A stretch of DNA of 64,000 bases from DASUBV01 sp035763085 (GTDB taxonomy: Bacteria; Actinomycetota; Actinomycetes; Streptosporangiales; Streptosporangiaceae). Below the pieces are notes generated by a model, which saw only the letters and a program-made list of their open reading frames with translations, searched no databases and was not told where the DNA came from. Every line of letters begins with the position of its first letter. Position 1 is the stretch's first letter. The translations under genes and the position numbers were made by a program. Location of the stretch: assembly GCA_035763085.1 (NCBI GenBank), contig DASUBV010000388.1, forward strand, positions 29,587 to 93,586, written 5' to 3'. Shown piece by piece: positions 15,503-24,371 of this stretch.

Positions 15503-17125
15503 GGTGCCACTCCCGGCGTCACCCGCAGCGGCCCTCCGGACCTGGTGTGCGGTTGCTGGGGGGTTCCGGGGGGTGGCCCCCCGGATCAGCACAGCGAGCG
15601 CGGCCGCGCCGGCGGGCGGCAGGGTGATCAGGGCGGGCAGCTGATAGCGCCAGGAGAACTCGAACAGGTCAGAGACCAGCAGGATGCTCGCCCCCGAGGC
15701 GAAGAACAGCAGGCAGGCCGCGGCCAGCTGGCGCCGCCGCGGGTCGGCGCGCCGCCAGGCCAGGGCCAGCGACCCGGCCAGGCCGAGCAGCGCGGCCAGC
15801 GCCAGCAGCGGGCCCGGCGTGTACCCGCCGTGCAGCTGGTAGCCGCGCAGGAACCCGGCCGCCGGCTGCCAGACGGCGGGCCGGCCGCCGCCGAACCGGT
15901 CGGTGGTGTCGGCGACGAACGCCCGCGAGGCGTGCGGCAGGTAGGGATACCGGGTCTGGAACTGCCACCGGGAGATCGGCGTATCGCCGGGGCTGCCCGT
16001 CCGGCCCGGCGCGAACAGCTTGACCACGTCCGTGCCGTAGGCGGTCAGCACCCGCAGCGGCTGCTGGTGCAGGACGTGGCTGTTGAAGGCCGACACCAGC
16101 CGCGAGGCCTCGCTGGAGGCCACCGACCGGTTCAGGTAGCGGATCTTCTCATTCAGGTAGTAAGGCCGCAGCGGGGACAGCGGGCTGTGCTCCAGGCCGT
16201 CGATGCCGAGCTTCTTCTGGGCCGGGGTCGGGCACAGCGCGCGCTGGCTCACCGGCAGCCGGAGGGTCGCGCAGTCGGCGGCGGCCGCCATCCGGCCGTA
16301 GGTCGTGGTCACGCCGGTGTGCGAGAGCCAGAAGTGGCCGGTGGCCACCTGCGCCGCGGTCATGTAGGCCAGGATCGGCACCGCGAACGCCGCGCACAGC
16401 AGCCCGGCCTGGCCCAGGGCCCGCCGCCAGCTGCCCGCGGCGGCCAGCACGTAGCACAGGGCCGGGAGGATGAGGATCTCGCCCACCTGGCGGACCGGCG
16501 CCGCCGCGCCGAGGATCAGGCCCCCGGCCAGCACCGACCACCAGGTGCTGCGCGGCCGCCAGGCCAGCACCACGATCCCGGCCACGATCAGCGCCTCGAA
16601 CAGCACGTCGGGCATCAGCGTCTGCTCGGCCTGCAGCTGGTAGGCATCGAGCAGCACCGGCGCCGTGGCCAGGGCGGCCAGCCAGCGAGCGCAGCCGCGG
16701 CGCACCAGCAGCACGTAGATGGCCACGGCCATGGCCAGGCCGAGCAGGTGCTGGAAGACGGCGACCGCGTTCAGGTTCAGCACCTGCGCGATGACGCGCA
16801 GCGGCACCCGGTAGCCGACCGGGTCGTTGCCCTGCGCCGAGTACAGGTACCGGGTGGTGTCGATGTAGAACAGCGCCGGCCGGTAAGCGAGCTGGGCTGC
16901 CACCCGCAGGACCAGCCCGGCGAGCAGCAGCACCGACACCAGCCAGTGGCGGCGCAGCAGGCCGCTGAGTCGCTGGCCAGGCGAGGCCGCTCCGGGCCGT
17001 TGCGTTACTGAGTCCCCGGCGGGCGTGCTGGCCGCGGATCCGGGCCCGGCGGCGCCGGCCGCAGCCGGGCCGGCGCCGTCCGGATGCTGGCGGGCGGCGC
17101 CGCGGCGGCGGAGCGCGGGGATCAT
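15404..17125 (-). CDS. Polytopic membrane protein, glycosyltransferase (GT-C)-like, paralogue A
   Basis: The 573-residue protein has about eleven hydrophobic helices after a basic N-terminus (RRHWLVSVLLLAGLVLRV) and an early loop with an acidic residue (LFYIDTTRYLY), as in GT-C lipid-linked sugar transferases of the mannosyltransferase type. A large extracytoplasmic region (about 270-400) contains CATLRLP, ALCPTPAQ and SPGDTPISRWQF. The start ATG overlaps the stop of paralogue B (ATGA). The tail, about 45 residues of Ala/Gly/Pro/Glu, runs into the corA gene on the opposite strand. Substrate unknown; cell-envelope glycosylation is likely. Confidence 0.8.
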   Translation of the reverse strand: MIPALRRRGAARQHPDGAGPAAAGAAGPGSAASTPAGDSVTQRPGAASPGQRLSGLLRRHWLVSVLLLAGLVLRVAAQLAYRPALFYIDTTRYLYSAQGNDPVGYRVPLRVIAQVLNLNAVAVFQHLLGLAMAVAIYVLLVRRGCARWLAALATAPVLLDAYQLQAEQTLMPDVLFEALIVAGIVVLAWRPRSTWWSVLAGGLILGAAAPVRQVGEILILPALCYVLAAAGSWRRALGQAGLLCAAFAVPILAYMTAAQVATGHFWLSHTGVTTTYGRMAAAADCATLRLPVSQRALCPTPAQKKLGIDGLEHSPLSPLRPYYLNEKIRYLNRSVASSEASRLVSAFNSHVLHQQPLRVLTAYGTDVVKLFAPGRTGSPGDTPISRWQFQTRYPYLPHASRAFVADTTDRFGGGRPAVWQPAAGFLRGYQLHGGYTPGPLLALAALLGLAGSLALAWRRADPRRRQLAAACLLFFASGASILLVSDLFEFSWRYQLPALITLPPAGAAALAVLIRGATPRNPPATAHQVRRAAAGDAGSGTSQPAAAPEQPEEPGHGDNLGADPEAQEGRQPA

Positions 17126-18873
17126 CCAGTCCGCGCGGTGACCCGCTGCTCCCGCTCGGCCGCGACGGCGGAGCGGGTGGTCCTGCGGCGCCGCGCGTAC
17201 CTGATGAGGACGGCGATCCCGAGGGCCCCGGCCGGTGGCAGGGTCACGATGGCCGGGATCTGGTAGCGCCAGCTGAACTGAAATATGTCGGACATGAGCA
17301 GCACCGCGGCGCCGCTGGAGATGAACAGCAGGGCGCCGAGGGCGAGCTGCCGCTGCGCCGGGCTGGCCCGGCGCCGCAGCACCGTCAGCGCCCCGGCCAG
17401 CCCGGTGATCACGCTCAGCAGCAGCAGCGGGCCGGGAGTGAAGCCGCCGTAGAGCATGTACCGGCGCAGGAAGGCCGCGCCCGGCACCCACACGAAGGAG
17501 TTGCCGCCGTAAGCGGCATCCAGCTTGCGGTAGACGGTTGGCCCGCCCGCCACGGCGAGTTTCAGCGCGAAGATGATGGTGCCCTGGCGGTTCACCCCGA
17601 TCGTCGGGGCGAACGTCGGGTAGGTGGTGTGGAACTGCCACCGGGAGATCGGCGTGTCGCCGGGGCTGGTCACCCGGCTCAGGGCGAACAACTTCACCGC
17701 GTCGCTGCCGATCCGGCCCGCCACCCGCAGCGGCTGCTGGGTCACGACAGCCTGGTTGAAGCTGCCGATGACGGCGCTGCGCTCCATGCCCGGCGGCGTC
17801 GGGTACTGGCGCAGCGGCGAGCCGGGCCCGTGGTCCAGCCAGTCCGGGCCCAGTGCCTGCTCGTGCCTGGTCGGGCACAGTGCCCGCTCGTAGGACGGGA
17901 GCTTCAGCGTCGCGCAGTCGGCCAGGGCCGCCATCCGGCCATACGTTGCCTGATACCCGTTGCGGGACAGCCAGAAGTGCCCGGTAAACGCGTAGGAGCC
18001 GGCCATGTAGGCCACGATGGGCACCGCGAACGCCATGATCACCGCGACGGACTTGGTCAGCGCCTGCCGCCAGCCGCCCGCCGCGAACAGGACAAACAGC
18101 ACGACCGGGATGATCATGATCTCGCCGACCTGCCGGACGGTCGCGCCCAGGCCGAGGATCAGGCCGCCCGCCACCAGGTACCGCCACGTCGGCCGCGGCT
18201 TCCACAGCAGCACCACCAGGCCCGCGGCGATGAGCGCCTCGAACCAGATGTCGGGCATGATCGTGGCCTCGGTCTGCAGCTGGTAGGCGTCCAGCAGCAC
18301 CGGGCCCATGGCCAGGGCGGACAGCCAGCGAGGCACCCCGCGGCGCAGCAGGACCAGGTAGATGGCCACCGCCATGCCCAGGCCGAGCAGGTGCTGAACT
18401 GCCGCGACCAGGCTGAGGTTGCCGATGGCCAGCAGGGCCTTCAGCGGCGCGTCGTAGCCGAGCGGGTCGGCCCCCGGCCAGGCGCCGTACAGGTACTTGA
18501 CCGAGTCGATGTACAGCAGCGCCGGGCCGAAGGAGAACTGGACCAGCACCCGCAGCGCGACGCCGATGGCCAGCAGGGTGGCGGCCAGCCAGTTGCGGCG
18601 CAGCAGCGCGGCCGCCCGGCGGGACAGCACGGCGGGCGCCGCCTGGCCGGCGGTTTCAGCGGTCTCAGCGTTTCCGGGCGTCCCGGCGGATGCCGCGTTG
18701 TCGCCGGTGCCAGCGCCGGCCTGGTCCGCGCCGGAGCCGTCAGCCGCACCGGAGCCGTCAGCGCCAGCAGCCGCTCCGCTGGCCACCCCGCTGGCCCCGC
18801 TGGCCATCGCGCTGGCCCCGCCGGCCGTCCCGCCGGAGGCGGCCGTCCCGGCGGCTGTCTTTGGCATTCGCAT
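17122..18873 (-). CDS. Polytopic membrane protein, glycosyltransferase (GT-C)-like, paralogue B
   Basis: The 583-residue protein is a close paralogue of the next gene (shared VRQVGEI, AYM, TGHFWLS, YGRMAA, DCATL, SPGDTPISRWQF, FSWRYQ in the same order), so the pair arose by tandem duplication. It differs by a longer Ala/Gly/Thr-rich N-terminus of about 80 residues. The start is uncertain: ATG at 18873 or 18867; the longer reading frame reaching 19056 has shadow-like Arg/Pro composition. The acidic loop reads LLYIDSVKYLY. Probably acts with paralogue A on polyprenyl-linked sugars. Confidence 0.78.
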   Translation of the reverse strand: MRMPKTAAGTAASGGTAGGASAMASGASGVASGAAAGADGSGAADGSGADQAGAGTGDNAASAGTPGNAETAETAGQAAPAVLSRRAAALLRRNWLAATLLAIGVALRVLVQFSFGPALLYIDSVKYLYGAWPGADPLGYDAPLKALLAIGNLSLVAAVQHLLGLGMAVAIYLVLLRRGVPRWLSALAMGPVLLDAYQLQTEATIMPDIWFEALIAAGLVVLLWKPRPTWRYLVAGGLILGLGATVRQVGEIMIIPVVLFVLFAAGGWRQALTKSVAVIMAFAVPIVAYMAGSYAFTGHFWLSRNGYQATYGRMAALADCATLKLPSYERALCPTRHEQALGPDWLDHGPGSPLRQYPTPPGMERSAVIGSFNQAVVTQQPLRVAGRIGSDAVKLFALSRVTSPGDTPISRWQFHTTYPTFAPTIGVNRQGTIIFALKLAVAGGPTVYRKLDAAYGGNSFVWVPGAAFLRRYMLYGGFTPGPLLLLSVITGLAGALTVLRRRASPAQRQLALGALLFISSGAAVLLMSDIFQFSWRYQIPAIVTLPPAGALGIAVLIRYARRRRTTRSAVAAEREQRVTARTG

Positions 18874-19115
18874 GACGGCTATCCCGACTGTGGCTCGACT
18901 GTCCCGGCGCCCGGCTGAGGTCCGGCTTACCCGACTGCGGTCTGGCGTAACTCGGCTGGTCCCCGGCCGCCGCCAGCCTGCGCGCCCGGCGCGCCAGGGC
19001 GCGCTAGCGCCGCAAGGGCGGAACCCCCCGTCAGGACACCGCGGTGGCTGCTGCACGTGCCACTCGCCAGCTGACCGGGACCACCAGCAAGACTATCGCC
19101 TGGCTGCCGCGCGGC

Positions 19116-19132
19116 GTTCGGCAAGGCCGAAC
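19116..19132. promoter_or_regulatory. Perfect 17-bp inverted repeat upstream of nth
   Basis: GTTCGGC-AAG-GCCGAAC lies 27 bases before the nth start, in the 286-base gap between two divergent genes. It is the strongest dyad in the gap and may be an operator. The spacing does not match the GAAC-N4-GTTC SOS box. Confidence 0.4.
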
Positions 19133-19159
19133 TGCCGGCTTGGTGAATAGGCTAGGGCG

Positions 19160-19867
19160 GTGCCAACATCGCCCCCGTCCAGGACAGCCCTGGTCCGCCG
19201 GGCCCGCCGGATCAATCGCGAGCTCGCGGCCCTCTACCCAGACGCGCACTGCGAGCTGCATTTCAGCTCGCCGCTGGAACTGCTGGTGGCCACGATCTTG
19301 TCCGCGCAGTGCACCGACAAGCGGGTCAACATGGTCACCCCCGTCGTCTTCGCCCGCTACCGGTCGGCCGCCGACTACGCCGCCGCCGACCGCGACGAGC
19401 TGGAAAAGATCATCCAGTCGACCGGGTTCTTCCGGGCCAAGGCCAACAGCCTGATCGGCCTGGGCCAGGCCCTGTGCGACCGGTACGGCGGCGAGGTGCC
19501 GGGCAAGCTGAAGGACCTGGTCACCCTGCCGGGGGTGGGTCGCAAGACGGCCAACGTGGTGCTGGGCAACGCCTTCGGCGTGCCGGGTATCACCGTGGAC
19601 ACGCACTTCTTCCGGCTGGCGCACCGGTTCGGCTGGACCACCCTGGACGACCCGGTCAAGATCGAGCTGGAGGTCGGCACGCTGTTCCCCAAGTCGGAGT
19701 GGACGATGCTGTCGCACCGGCTCATCTGGCACGGGCGCCGGGTCTGCCACGCTCGACGGCCGGCCTGCGGCGCCTGCGTGCTGGCCGCCCTGTGCCCGGC
19801 CTACGGCGAGGGGCCGACCGACGAGGCCACCGCCCGCAAGCTGGTGAAGGCGGGCCCGTTCTCGTGA
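19160..19867 (+). CDS. nth: Endonuclease III (DNA glycosylase/AP lyase)
   Basis: Nth removes oxidised pyrimidines and cuts at abasic sites in base-excision repair. The 235-residue protein has the helix-hairpin-helix LPGVGRKTANVV with the catalytic Lys, the downstream catalytic Asp in ITVDTHFFRLAHR, and the C-terminal [4Fe-4S] ligands Cys-x6-Cys-x2-Cys-x5-Cys (CHARRPACGACVLAALC). The GTG start at 19160 is the first that leaves the family N-terminus intact. It overlaps the NUDIX gene by 4 bases, the usual order in actinobacteria. Confidence 0.96.
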   Translation: MPTSPPSRTALVRRARRINRELAALYPDAHCELHFSSPLELLVATILSAQCTDKRVNMVTPVVFARYRSAADYAAADRDELEKIIQSTGFFRAKANSLIGLGQALCDRYGGEVPGKLKDLVTLPGVGRKTANVVLGNAFGVPGITVDTHFFRLAHRFGWTTLDDPVKIELEVGTLFPKSEWTMLSHRLIWHGRRVCHARRPACGACVLAALCPAYGEGPTDEATARKLVKAGPFS

Positions 19868-20664
19868 GCCCGGCCACCAGCGCGGGGGCTCTGCCCGGCG
19901 ATGACCCGCGCGGCGACCTGCGCGGGTCCGGCATTCCCGGCGTTCCTGTTAGTCCGGGCGTTCCCGTCAGTCCGGGCGTTCCTGCCGGTCCGGACGGCCC
20001 GGGTCGGCCGGCGCCGGACTGGCTGGCCCGGCTGGCCGTCGCCGCCAAGGCGATGGCTGTGCCGGAGGCACTGGTGCCGCCGCCATCCGGCGGCCGCCAG
20101 TCGGCGGTCCTGATCCTGTTCGGCGAGGACGCCGGGGGCCCGGACCTGCTGCTGGTGCAGCGCAGCCCGTGGCTGCGCCAGCACGCCGGGCAGCCCGCCT
20201 TCCCCGGCGGCTCGATCGACCCGGCCGACGGCGGGCCGGTGACCGCGGCGCTGCGCGAGGCCGCCGAGGAAGCCCGGGTCGACCCGGCCGCCGTCGACGT
20301 GCTGGCCGTGCTGCCCGAGCTGTTCATCACCCGCAGCAGGTTCTCGGTGACCCCGGTGCTGGGCTGGTGGCGGCGGCCCGGCCCGGTGAGCCCGGGCGAC
20401 CCGGCCGAGGTCACCGCGGTCCGCCGGGTCCCGGTGGCCGAGCTGGCCGACCCGGCTAACCGGCTGATGGTGGTGTATCCCTCGGGACACGCGGGCCCGG
20501 CATTCCGGGCTGCCGGAATGCTCATCTGGGGATTCACCGGCCTCGTCGTCGACCGGCTGCTCGCGCTCGGCGGCTGGGAACTGCCCTGGGACACCAGCAA
20601 CGTCACCGGCCTGCCGCCGGTCGCGGTTGCGGCGCCCGGCACCGACGCCGGGCCACGGTCATGA
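19864..20664 (+). CDS. NUDIX hydrolase, CoA pyrophosphatase (NudL)-like
   Basis: The 266-residue protein begins from GTG in a GTGA overlap with nth. After a repetitive linker (about residues 20-45) comes a NUDIX domain: HAGQPAFPGGSIDPAD and the Nudix helix ALREAAEEARV give the GG...RExxEEx signature. The UPF0035-type sequence before it (RSPWLRQHAGQPAFPGG) is that of peroxisomal/bacterial CoA diphosphatases. The actual substrate is not shown by sequence. Co-transcribed with nth, suggesting a nucleotide-pool or repair role. Confidence 0.88.
   Translation: MSPATSAGALPGDDPRGDLRGSGIPGVPVSPGVPVSPGVPAGPDGPGRPAPDWLARLAVAAKAMAVPEALVPPPSGGRQSAVLILFGEDAGGPDLLLVQRSPWLRQHAGQPAFPGGSIDPADGGPVTAALREAAEEARVDPAAVDVLAVLPELFITRSRFSVTPVLGWWRRPGPVSPGDPAEVTAVRRVPVAELADPANRLMVVYPSGHAGPAFRAAGMLIWGFTGLVVDRLLALGGWELPWDTSNVTGLPPVAVAAPGTDAGPRS
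19939..19992. repeat. Three tandem 18-bp repeats in the NUDIX gene linker
   Basis: Units of the form GGCGTTCC(T/C)G(T/C)(T/C)(A/G)GTCCG encode Gly-Val-Pro-Val-Ser-Pro twice and Gly-Val-Pro-Ala-Gly-Pro once. They are in frame and lengthen the disordered N-terminal linker. Confidence 0.85.
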
Positions 20665-20718
20665 AACGGCCCGGCCGGACCGGCCTATCAGGTTCGCGGT
20701 GCGCTATAGGTTGAGCAC

Positions 20719-21918
20719 GTGCCGGGTGACTTGCTGGACCTGATCCTCATCGTGCTGGCCGCTGCCTTCGCGGTCGCCGGTTACCGGCAGGGCTTCATCA
20801 TCGGCATCCTGTCCTTCGCGGGCTTCATCGGCGGCGTGGCCGTCGGCGCCATCGTCGCGCCGCGGATCTCGCAGGCCATGGCGACCAGCCTGCCCTGGCA
20901 GGCCTTCATCGCCATCCTGGTCGTGTTCAGCGCCGCGGTCGTCGGCATGGTAATCGCCTCGGGGATCGGCGTCGCGGTGCGGTCCCGGCTGCGCGGTCGC
21001 CCGGTGACCGTCCTGGACTCGCTGGGCGGGGCCGCGGTGAACGTCGTCGCCGTGCTGCTGGTTGCCTGGCTCATCGGGTCGTTCGTGGCCTACTCCCCGT
21101 TCCCTCAGATCTCCGGCCAGGTGAATGACTCGGCGGTGCTGAAGGCGGTGGACGGGGTCGTCCCGCGCAGCGCGCTCACCCTGCCGGGCTTCCCGCCGCT
21201 GCGGCGGCTGCTGACCAGCGGCCCCTACACCCAGGTGTTCAGCGCGCTGGGGGCCGAGAGCGCGCTGGCGATCCCGGCTCCCGACCGGGCGGTGCTGAAC
21301 TCGACCGGGCTGGCCAAGTCCCGCAACAGCATCGTGAAGATCATGGGAGTGGCGCCGAGCTGCTCGAAGCGGATCGAGGGCACGGGCTTCGTCGTCTCGC
21401 CGCACCACGTGCTCACCAACGCCCACGTCGTGGCCGGCGTGACCGACGGGCCGAATGTCTACACCCGGCGCGGCAAGCAGTTCCGCGCCACGGTGGTGCT
21501 GTATGACCCGCAGCGCGACGTCGCGGTGCTCAACGTGCCCGGCCTGGCAGCGCACCCGCTGACGTTCGCCGGGCCGGCCCCGTTCGGGGCCAGTGCCATC
21601 GTGGCCGGCTACCCGCTGAACCGGCCATTCACGGTGGGCGCGGCCCGGCTGGATTCCGCCGAGTCGGCCATCGGCCCGAACATCTACCAGAACGCCCAGG
21701 TACGCCGGCAGATCTACCCGATCAGGGCGCTGGTCCGGCCCGGTAACTCCGGCGGGCCGCTGCTGGCCCCGGACGGCTCGGTGTACGGGGTGGTGTTCGC
21801 CGCCGCGGTGTCGCTGAAGAACACCGGGTACGCCCTGACGGCGTCCGAGGTGTCCAGCGACGTGGCGCGGGGCGAGCGGGCCACCTCGCCGGTGTCGACC
21901 CAGGCCTGCCAGAGCTAG
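20719..21918 (+). CDS. MarP-like membrane serine protease
   Basis: The 399-residue protein has four N-terminal membrane helices of CvpA type (residues 1-125) and an extracytoplasmic trypsin-fold domain. The catalytic triad is His236 (LTNAHVV), Asp267 (DPQRDVAVL) and Ser344 (RPGNSGGPL). Cys215 and Cys397 sit almost exactly where Mycobacterium tuberculosis MarP has its regulatory disulfide (214/395). MarP protects the cytoplasm at low pH by processing a cell-wall hydrolase; the same role is likely. GTG start at 20719. Downstream of the NUDIX gene by 54 bases. Confidence 0.9.
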   Translation: MPGDLLDLILIVLAAAFAVAGYRQGFIIGILSFAGFIGGVAVGAIVAPRISQAMATSLPWQAFIAILVVFSAAVVGMVIASGIGVAVRSRLRGRPVTVLDSLGGAAVNVVAVLLVAWLIGSFVAYSPFPQISGQVNDSAVLKAVDGVVPRSALTLPGFPPLRRLLTSGPYTQVFSALGAESALAIPAPDRAVLNSTGLAKSRNSIVKIMGVAPSCSKRIEGTGFVVSPHHVLTNAHVVAGVTDGPNVYTRRGKQFRATVVLYDPQRDVAVLNVPGLAAHPLTFAGPAPFGASAIVAGYPLNRPFTVGAARLDSAESAIGPNIYQNAQVRRQIYPIRALVRPGNSGGPLLAPDGSVYGVVFAAAVSLKNTGYALTASEVSSDVARGERATSPVSTQACQS

Positions 21919-21996
21919 ACCGCGTCATCGGGTCAGCCGGTGCTGCCGGTCATGCGGCAGGCTCGGTGCCTGATGGCCGCCGACGGCTGAGCACTC

Positions 21997-22674
21997 TCAG
22001 CGGCCGCGCGGATCCGGCGTTGTCGGCGGACCCGGCGTCCCCGGCGGATCCGGCGCACTCGGAGTGGCCGGGGTGGCGCGCAGGCGCGGGGCCAGGTCGC
22101 TGCCGGTCAGCAGCGCCAGACCGTCCCGGTCGATCCGGTCCGCCAGCGCGGTCGCCGCCGCCGCCAGCCCGCCAGTGTCGATGTCGTGCGGCCGGGCGGG
22201 TGCATAGCCGCCGACCCGCGCCGCCCCGCGGCGCAGCAGGGCCGCCGCCCCGGCCGGGTTGCCGCGCCGGGCGTGGGTCAGGCCGACGGCCAGCTGCGCC
22301 AGGCCCTGCCACAGGTCGCGCTCGACGGGCGGCGCTGCCTTCCAGGCCGCCTCCAGCACCTCATGGGCGTGAAACGGGCGCCCGGTGTCGAGCAGTTCCT
22401 GGGCCGCGGCCAGCGCCTCGCCGGGCGGCAGCACCACGCCCTCGGGCATGGTGGGCTCGCCGGCGCTGCCGCGGTCCAGGGGCCGGCCGAGTCCGTCGCG
22501 CGGCCGGGCGTTCCTGGCCCGTCCCGCGGCGTCCCGGTCCCGGCCAGGCCGGGGTATGCCGGGCTGGGGCGCGCTCGGCTGGGTCATGCCGGGCTGGGGT
22601 GTATCTGGCTCGGGCGTGCCGGGCTGGGGCGCGCCGGGCCGCCGGGCGCCGCCTGGCCGGTCCGCGGCGGCCAC
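21997..22674 (-). CDS. DUF309-domain protein
   Basis: The DUF309 signature is clear in the middle: RPFHAHEVLEAAWK, ERDLWQGLAQLAVGLTHARRGN and GAAALLRRGAARV. The HEVLE...W and QG(L)xQ helices resemble the HxxxEP/W metal-free helical bundle of the family; no activity is known. The start is taken as the GTG two bases after the upstream hydrolase stop, giving 225 residues; a Met 74 residues further in would give only the domain. The N-terminal 70 residues are Pro-rich repeats (PQPGTPEP, TPQPGM), and the C-terminus is Pro/Thr-rich. Coupled to the epoxide-hydrolase-like gene. Confidence 0.8.
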   Translation of the reverse strand: MAAADRPGGARRPGAPQPGTPEPDTPQPGMTQPSAPQPGIPRPGRDRDAAGRARNARPRDGLGRPLDRGSAGEPTMPEGVVLPPGEALAAAQELLDTGRPFHAHEVLEAAWKAAPPVERDLWQGLAQLAVGLTHARRGNPAGAAALLRRGAARVGGYAPARPHDIDTGGLAAAATALADRIDRDGLALLTGSDLAPRLRATPATPSAPDPPGTPGPPTTPDPRGR

Positions 22675-22676
22675 GG

Positions 22677-23600
22677 CTAGCGCTCCGGCTCGGGGTCCGC
22701 CAGCCAGGACAGCAGCTCGGCGTTGAAGCGCTCGGGCCGCTCCTCGTGCGGGAAGTGCCCGGCCCCGTCCACCAGGCGCCACCGGTAGGGAGCGTCAACG
22801 TAGCGGCCCGAGCCGCGGGCCGCGCTCGGCAGGACGCAGCCGTCCAGCGCCCCGTGCAGGTGCAGCGTCGGAGCCTGAATCGCCCGCCGCATGACCCGGG
22901 CGTAACGCAGGCCATCGGGCCGCAGCCGGGAGCGCAGGAACCACCGGTGATACTCGAGCGCAGAGTGCGCTACCGACGGGACACTCATGGCCTCGCGGTA
23001 CCGGCGCTCGGTCGCCGGGTCGGGCCAGCCCGGCCCGGACCAGGCGGCCAGCATGCGCCCGACCCGCTGCGCGCCGTCCCGCAGCAGCTGCCGCTCGGGG
23101 AGCATGGGGAGCTGGAATCCCAGCGCGTAACCGCTGCTGCGGCCCTGGCCGAGCGGGTCAGCCAGCACCGCGCCGCGCAGCCGCAGCGGGTGCGGGACCG
23201 AGACGACGGCCAGCCGGCGCACGACCTTGGGGAAGTAGGCGGCCGTCGTCCAGGCGATCAGTCCGCCCCAGTCGTGCCCGACGATCACCGCGTTGGCCTC
23301 GCCCAGGGAGCGGATCAGCCCGGCGGCATCCGAGGCGGCCGTCACCAGGTCGTAGCCGCGCGGTGGCTTGTCGCTGCCGCCATAGCCGCGCAGGTCCGCG
23401 GCGGCGACCCGGAAGCCAGCCTCGCTGAGGGAGGTCAGCTGGGTCCGCCAGGTCCACCAGAACTCGGGGAATCCGTGCAGGAGCAGGATCAGTGGCCCGT
23501 CGCCGGCCTCCGCGATGTGAAACCGGGTGCCGTTGGCGCTGACCGACCGGTGTGACCAGGGCCCGTCGAGGTAGATCGACGCATCGCCGCGCGCTGGCAT
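22677..23600 (-). CDS. Alpha/beta hydrolase, epoxide hydrolase-like
   Basis: The 307-residue protein has the oxyanion motif LHGFPEFWWTW, the nucleophile elbow VGHDWGG with Asp110, the sequence DLRGYGGSDKP, and the catalytic His282 (GAGHFPHEE). An Asp nucleophile and HGFPEFW are typical of epoxide hydrolases and related dehalogenases. The cap region is residues about 135-220. No signal peptide is seen. Sits between the holin-like and DUF309 genes on the same strand, with a 2-base gap to the latter. Confidence 0.9.
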   Translation of the reverse strand: MPARGDASIYLDGPWSHRSVSANGTRFHIAEAGDGPLILLLHGFPEFWWTWRTQLTSLSEAGFRVAAADLRGYGGSDKPPRGYDLVTAASDAAGLIRSLGEANAVIVGHDWGGLIAWTTAAYFPKVVRRLAVVSVPHPLRLRGAVLADPLGQGRSSGYALGFQLPMLPERQLLRDGAQRVGRMLAAWSGPGWPDPATERRYREAMSVPSVAHSALEYHRWFLRSRLRPDGLRYARVMRRAIQAPTLHLHGALDGCVLPSAARGSGRYVDAPYRWRLVDGAGHFPHEERPERFNAELLSWLADPEPER

Positions 23601-23604
23601 CGGC

Positions 23605-24051
23605 TTACCTGGCTTGGGCGGGCGGCGGGGTCCCGGCCCCGTCGCCGCGGCGCAGGACCGCCAGGTCGTCCTGGACGGTCCGGCGGGTCTTGGGCAGGCC
23701 GCCGAGCCGCTTCATCATGAGCACGCCGATGCCGACGGCCAGCCCGGCTACCAGGACGCATGCGCCGGCGGTAATCAGGAAGGCCGCCCAGGACCAGATG
23801 CCCAGCGTGATCAGGCCGTAGGCCAGCGCGAAGCACAGCAGCATGAGCACCAGGCAGCCCACGAACGCCGCGACGCCCAGCAGCGCGCCACCGACCCCCA
23901 GCCGCCTGACGTCGGCCTTGAGCTCCACCTTGGCCAGGTCGACCTCGTACCGGACCAGCGCCGTCAGATCCTTGACGGCCAGGGATACCAGGCTGCCCAC
24001 GGACGCCTCCGGTGTGCTGCCCGCCGGGTACCGCCCTGCCGGTTCAGCCAT
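23605..24051 (-). CDS. Actinobacterial holin-superfamily (Phage_holin_3_6-like) membrane protein
   Basis: The 148-residue protein has an amphipathic helix (LVSLAVKDLTALVRYEVDLAKVELK) followed by two long hydrophobic helices and a basic C-terminus (MMKRLGGLPKTRRTVQDDL). This matches the chromosomal holin-like family common in actinobacteria; despite the name there is no sign of phage genes around. The ATG at 24051 is chosen over the one at 24096 because GAGAGGGGAG lies just upstream. Ends 4 bases before the hydrolase gene, so the three genes are probably one operon. Confidence 0.8.
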   Translation of the reverse strand: MAEPAGRYPAGSTPEASVGSLVSLAVKDLTALVRYEVDLAKVELKADVRRLGVGGALLGVAAFVGCLVLMLLCFALAYGLITLGIWSWAAFLITAGACVLVAGLAVGIGVLMMKRLGGLPKTRRTVQDDLAVLRRGDGAGTPPPAQAR

Positions 24052-24345
24052 CGGTGCTCTCCCCTCTCCGCTCCTGCCCTTATCCGCTCCTGTCACGTCA
24101 GAGTCTTGCTCATACCCGCTCAGGGCATTCGCACGGCGTGCCGGTAAAGGCGAAAAAGGCGGCGGAGAAGATGGCCGTCAGTGGCGGAGGGACAGCGGCG
24201 GCGGGGCCGGCGGGATGCGGATCGGGGCAGGAGAACGATGGCGTGGCGTCCGGATCCGGGGATGACGGCAGCCGCCCGTGCGCGATCGCGGATATCCGAG
24301 AACATCAGGACCCCGGCGCGCGGCGGGCCGGGAGCGAACGCGGAA

Positions 24346-24371
24346 ACGGCGCCCCGGTTGCGGGGCGCCGT
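24346..24371. terminator. GC hairpin without U-tract
   Basis: ACGGCGCCCCG-GTTG-CGGGGCGCCGT is a perfect 11-bp stem with a 4-base loop. No T-run follows on either strand, so it is either a factor-assisted terminator or another structured element. Confidence 0.4.

Noticed and set aside
19116..19132. Possible SOS (LexA) box upstream of nth
   Set aside because: The arms are GTTC outside and GAAC inside-out relative to the SOS consensus GAAC-N4-GTTC, and the spacing is wrong; kept as a generic dyad.
23605..24051. Prophage indicated by a holin-family gene
   Set aside because: No integrase, lysin, capsid or attachment site nearby; this holin superfamily is common as a chromosomal gene in actinobacteria.
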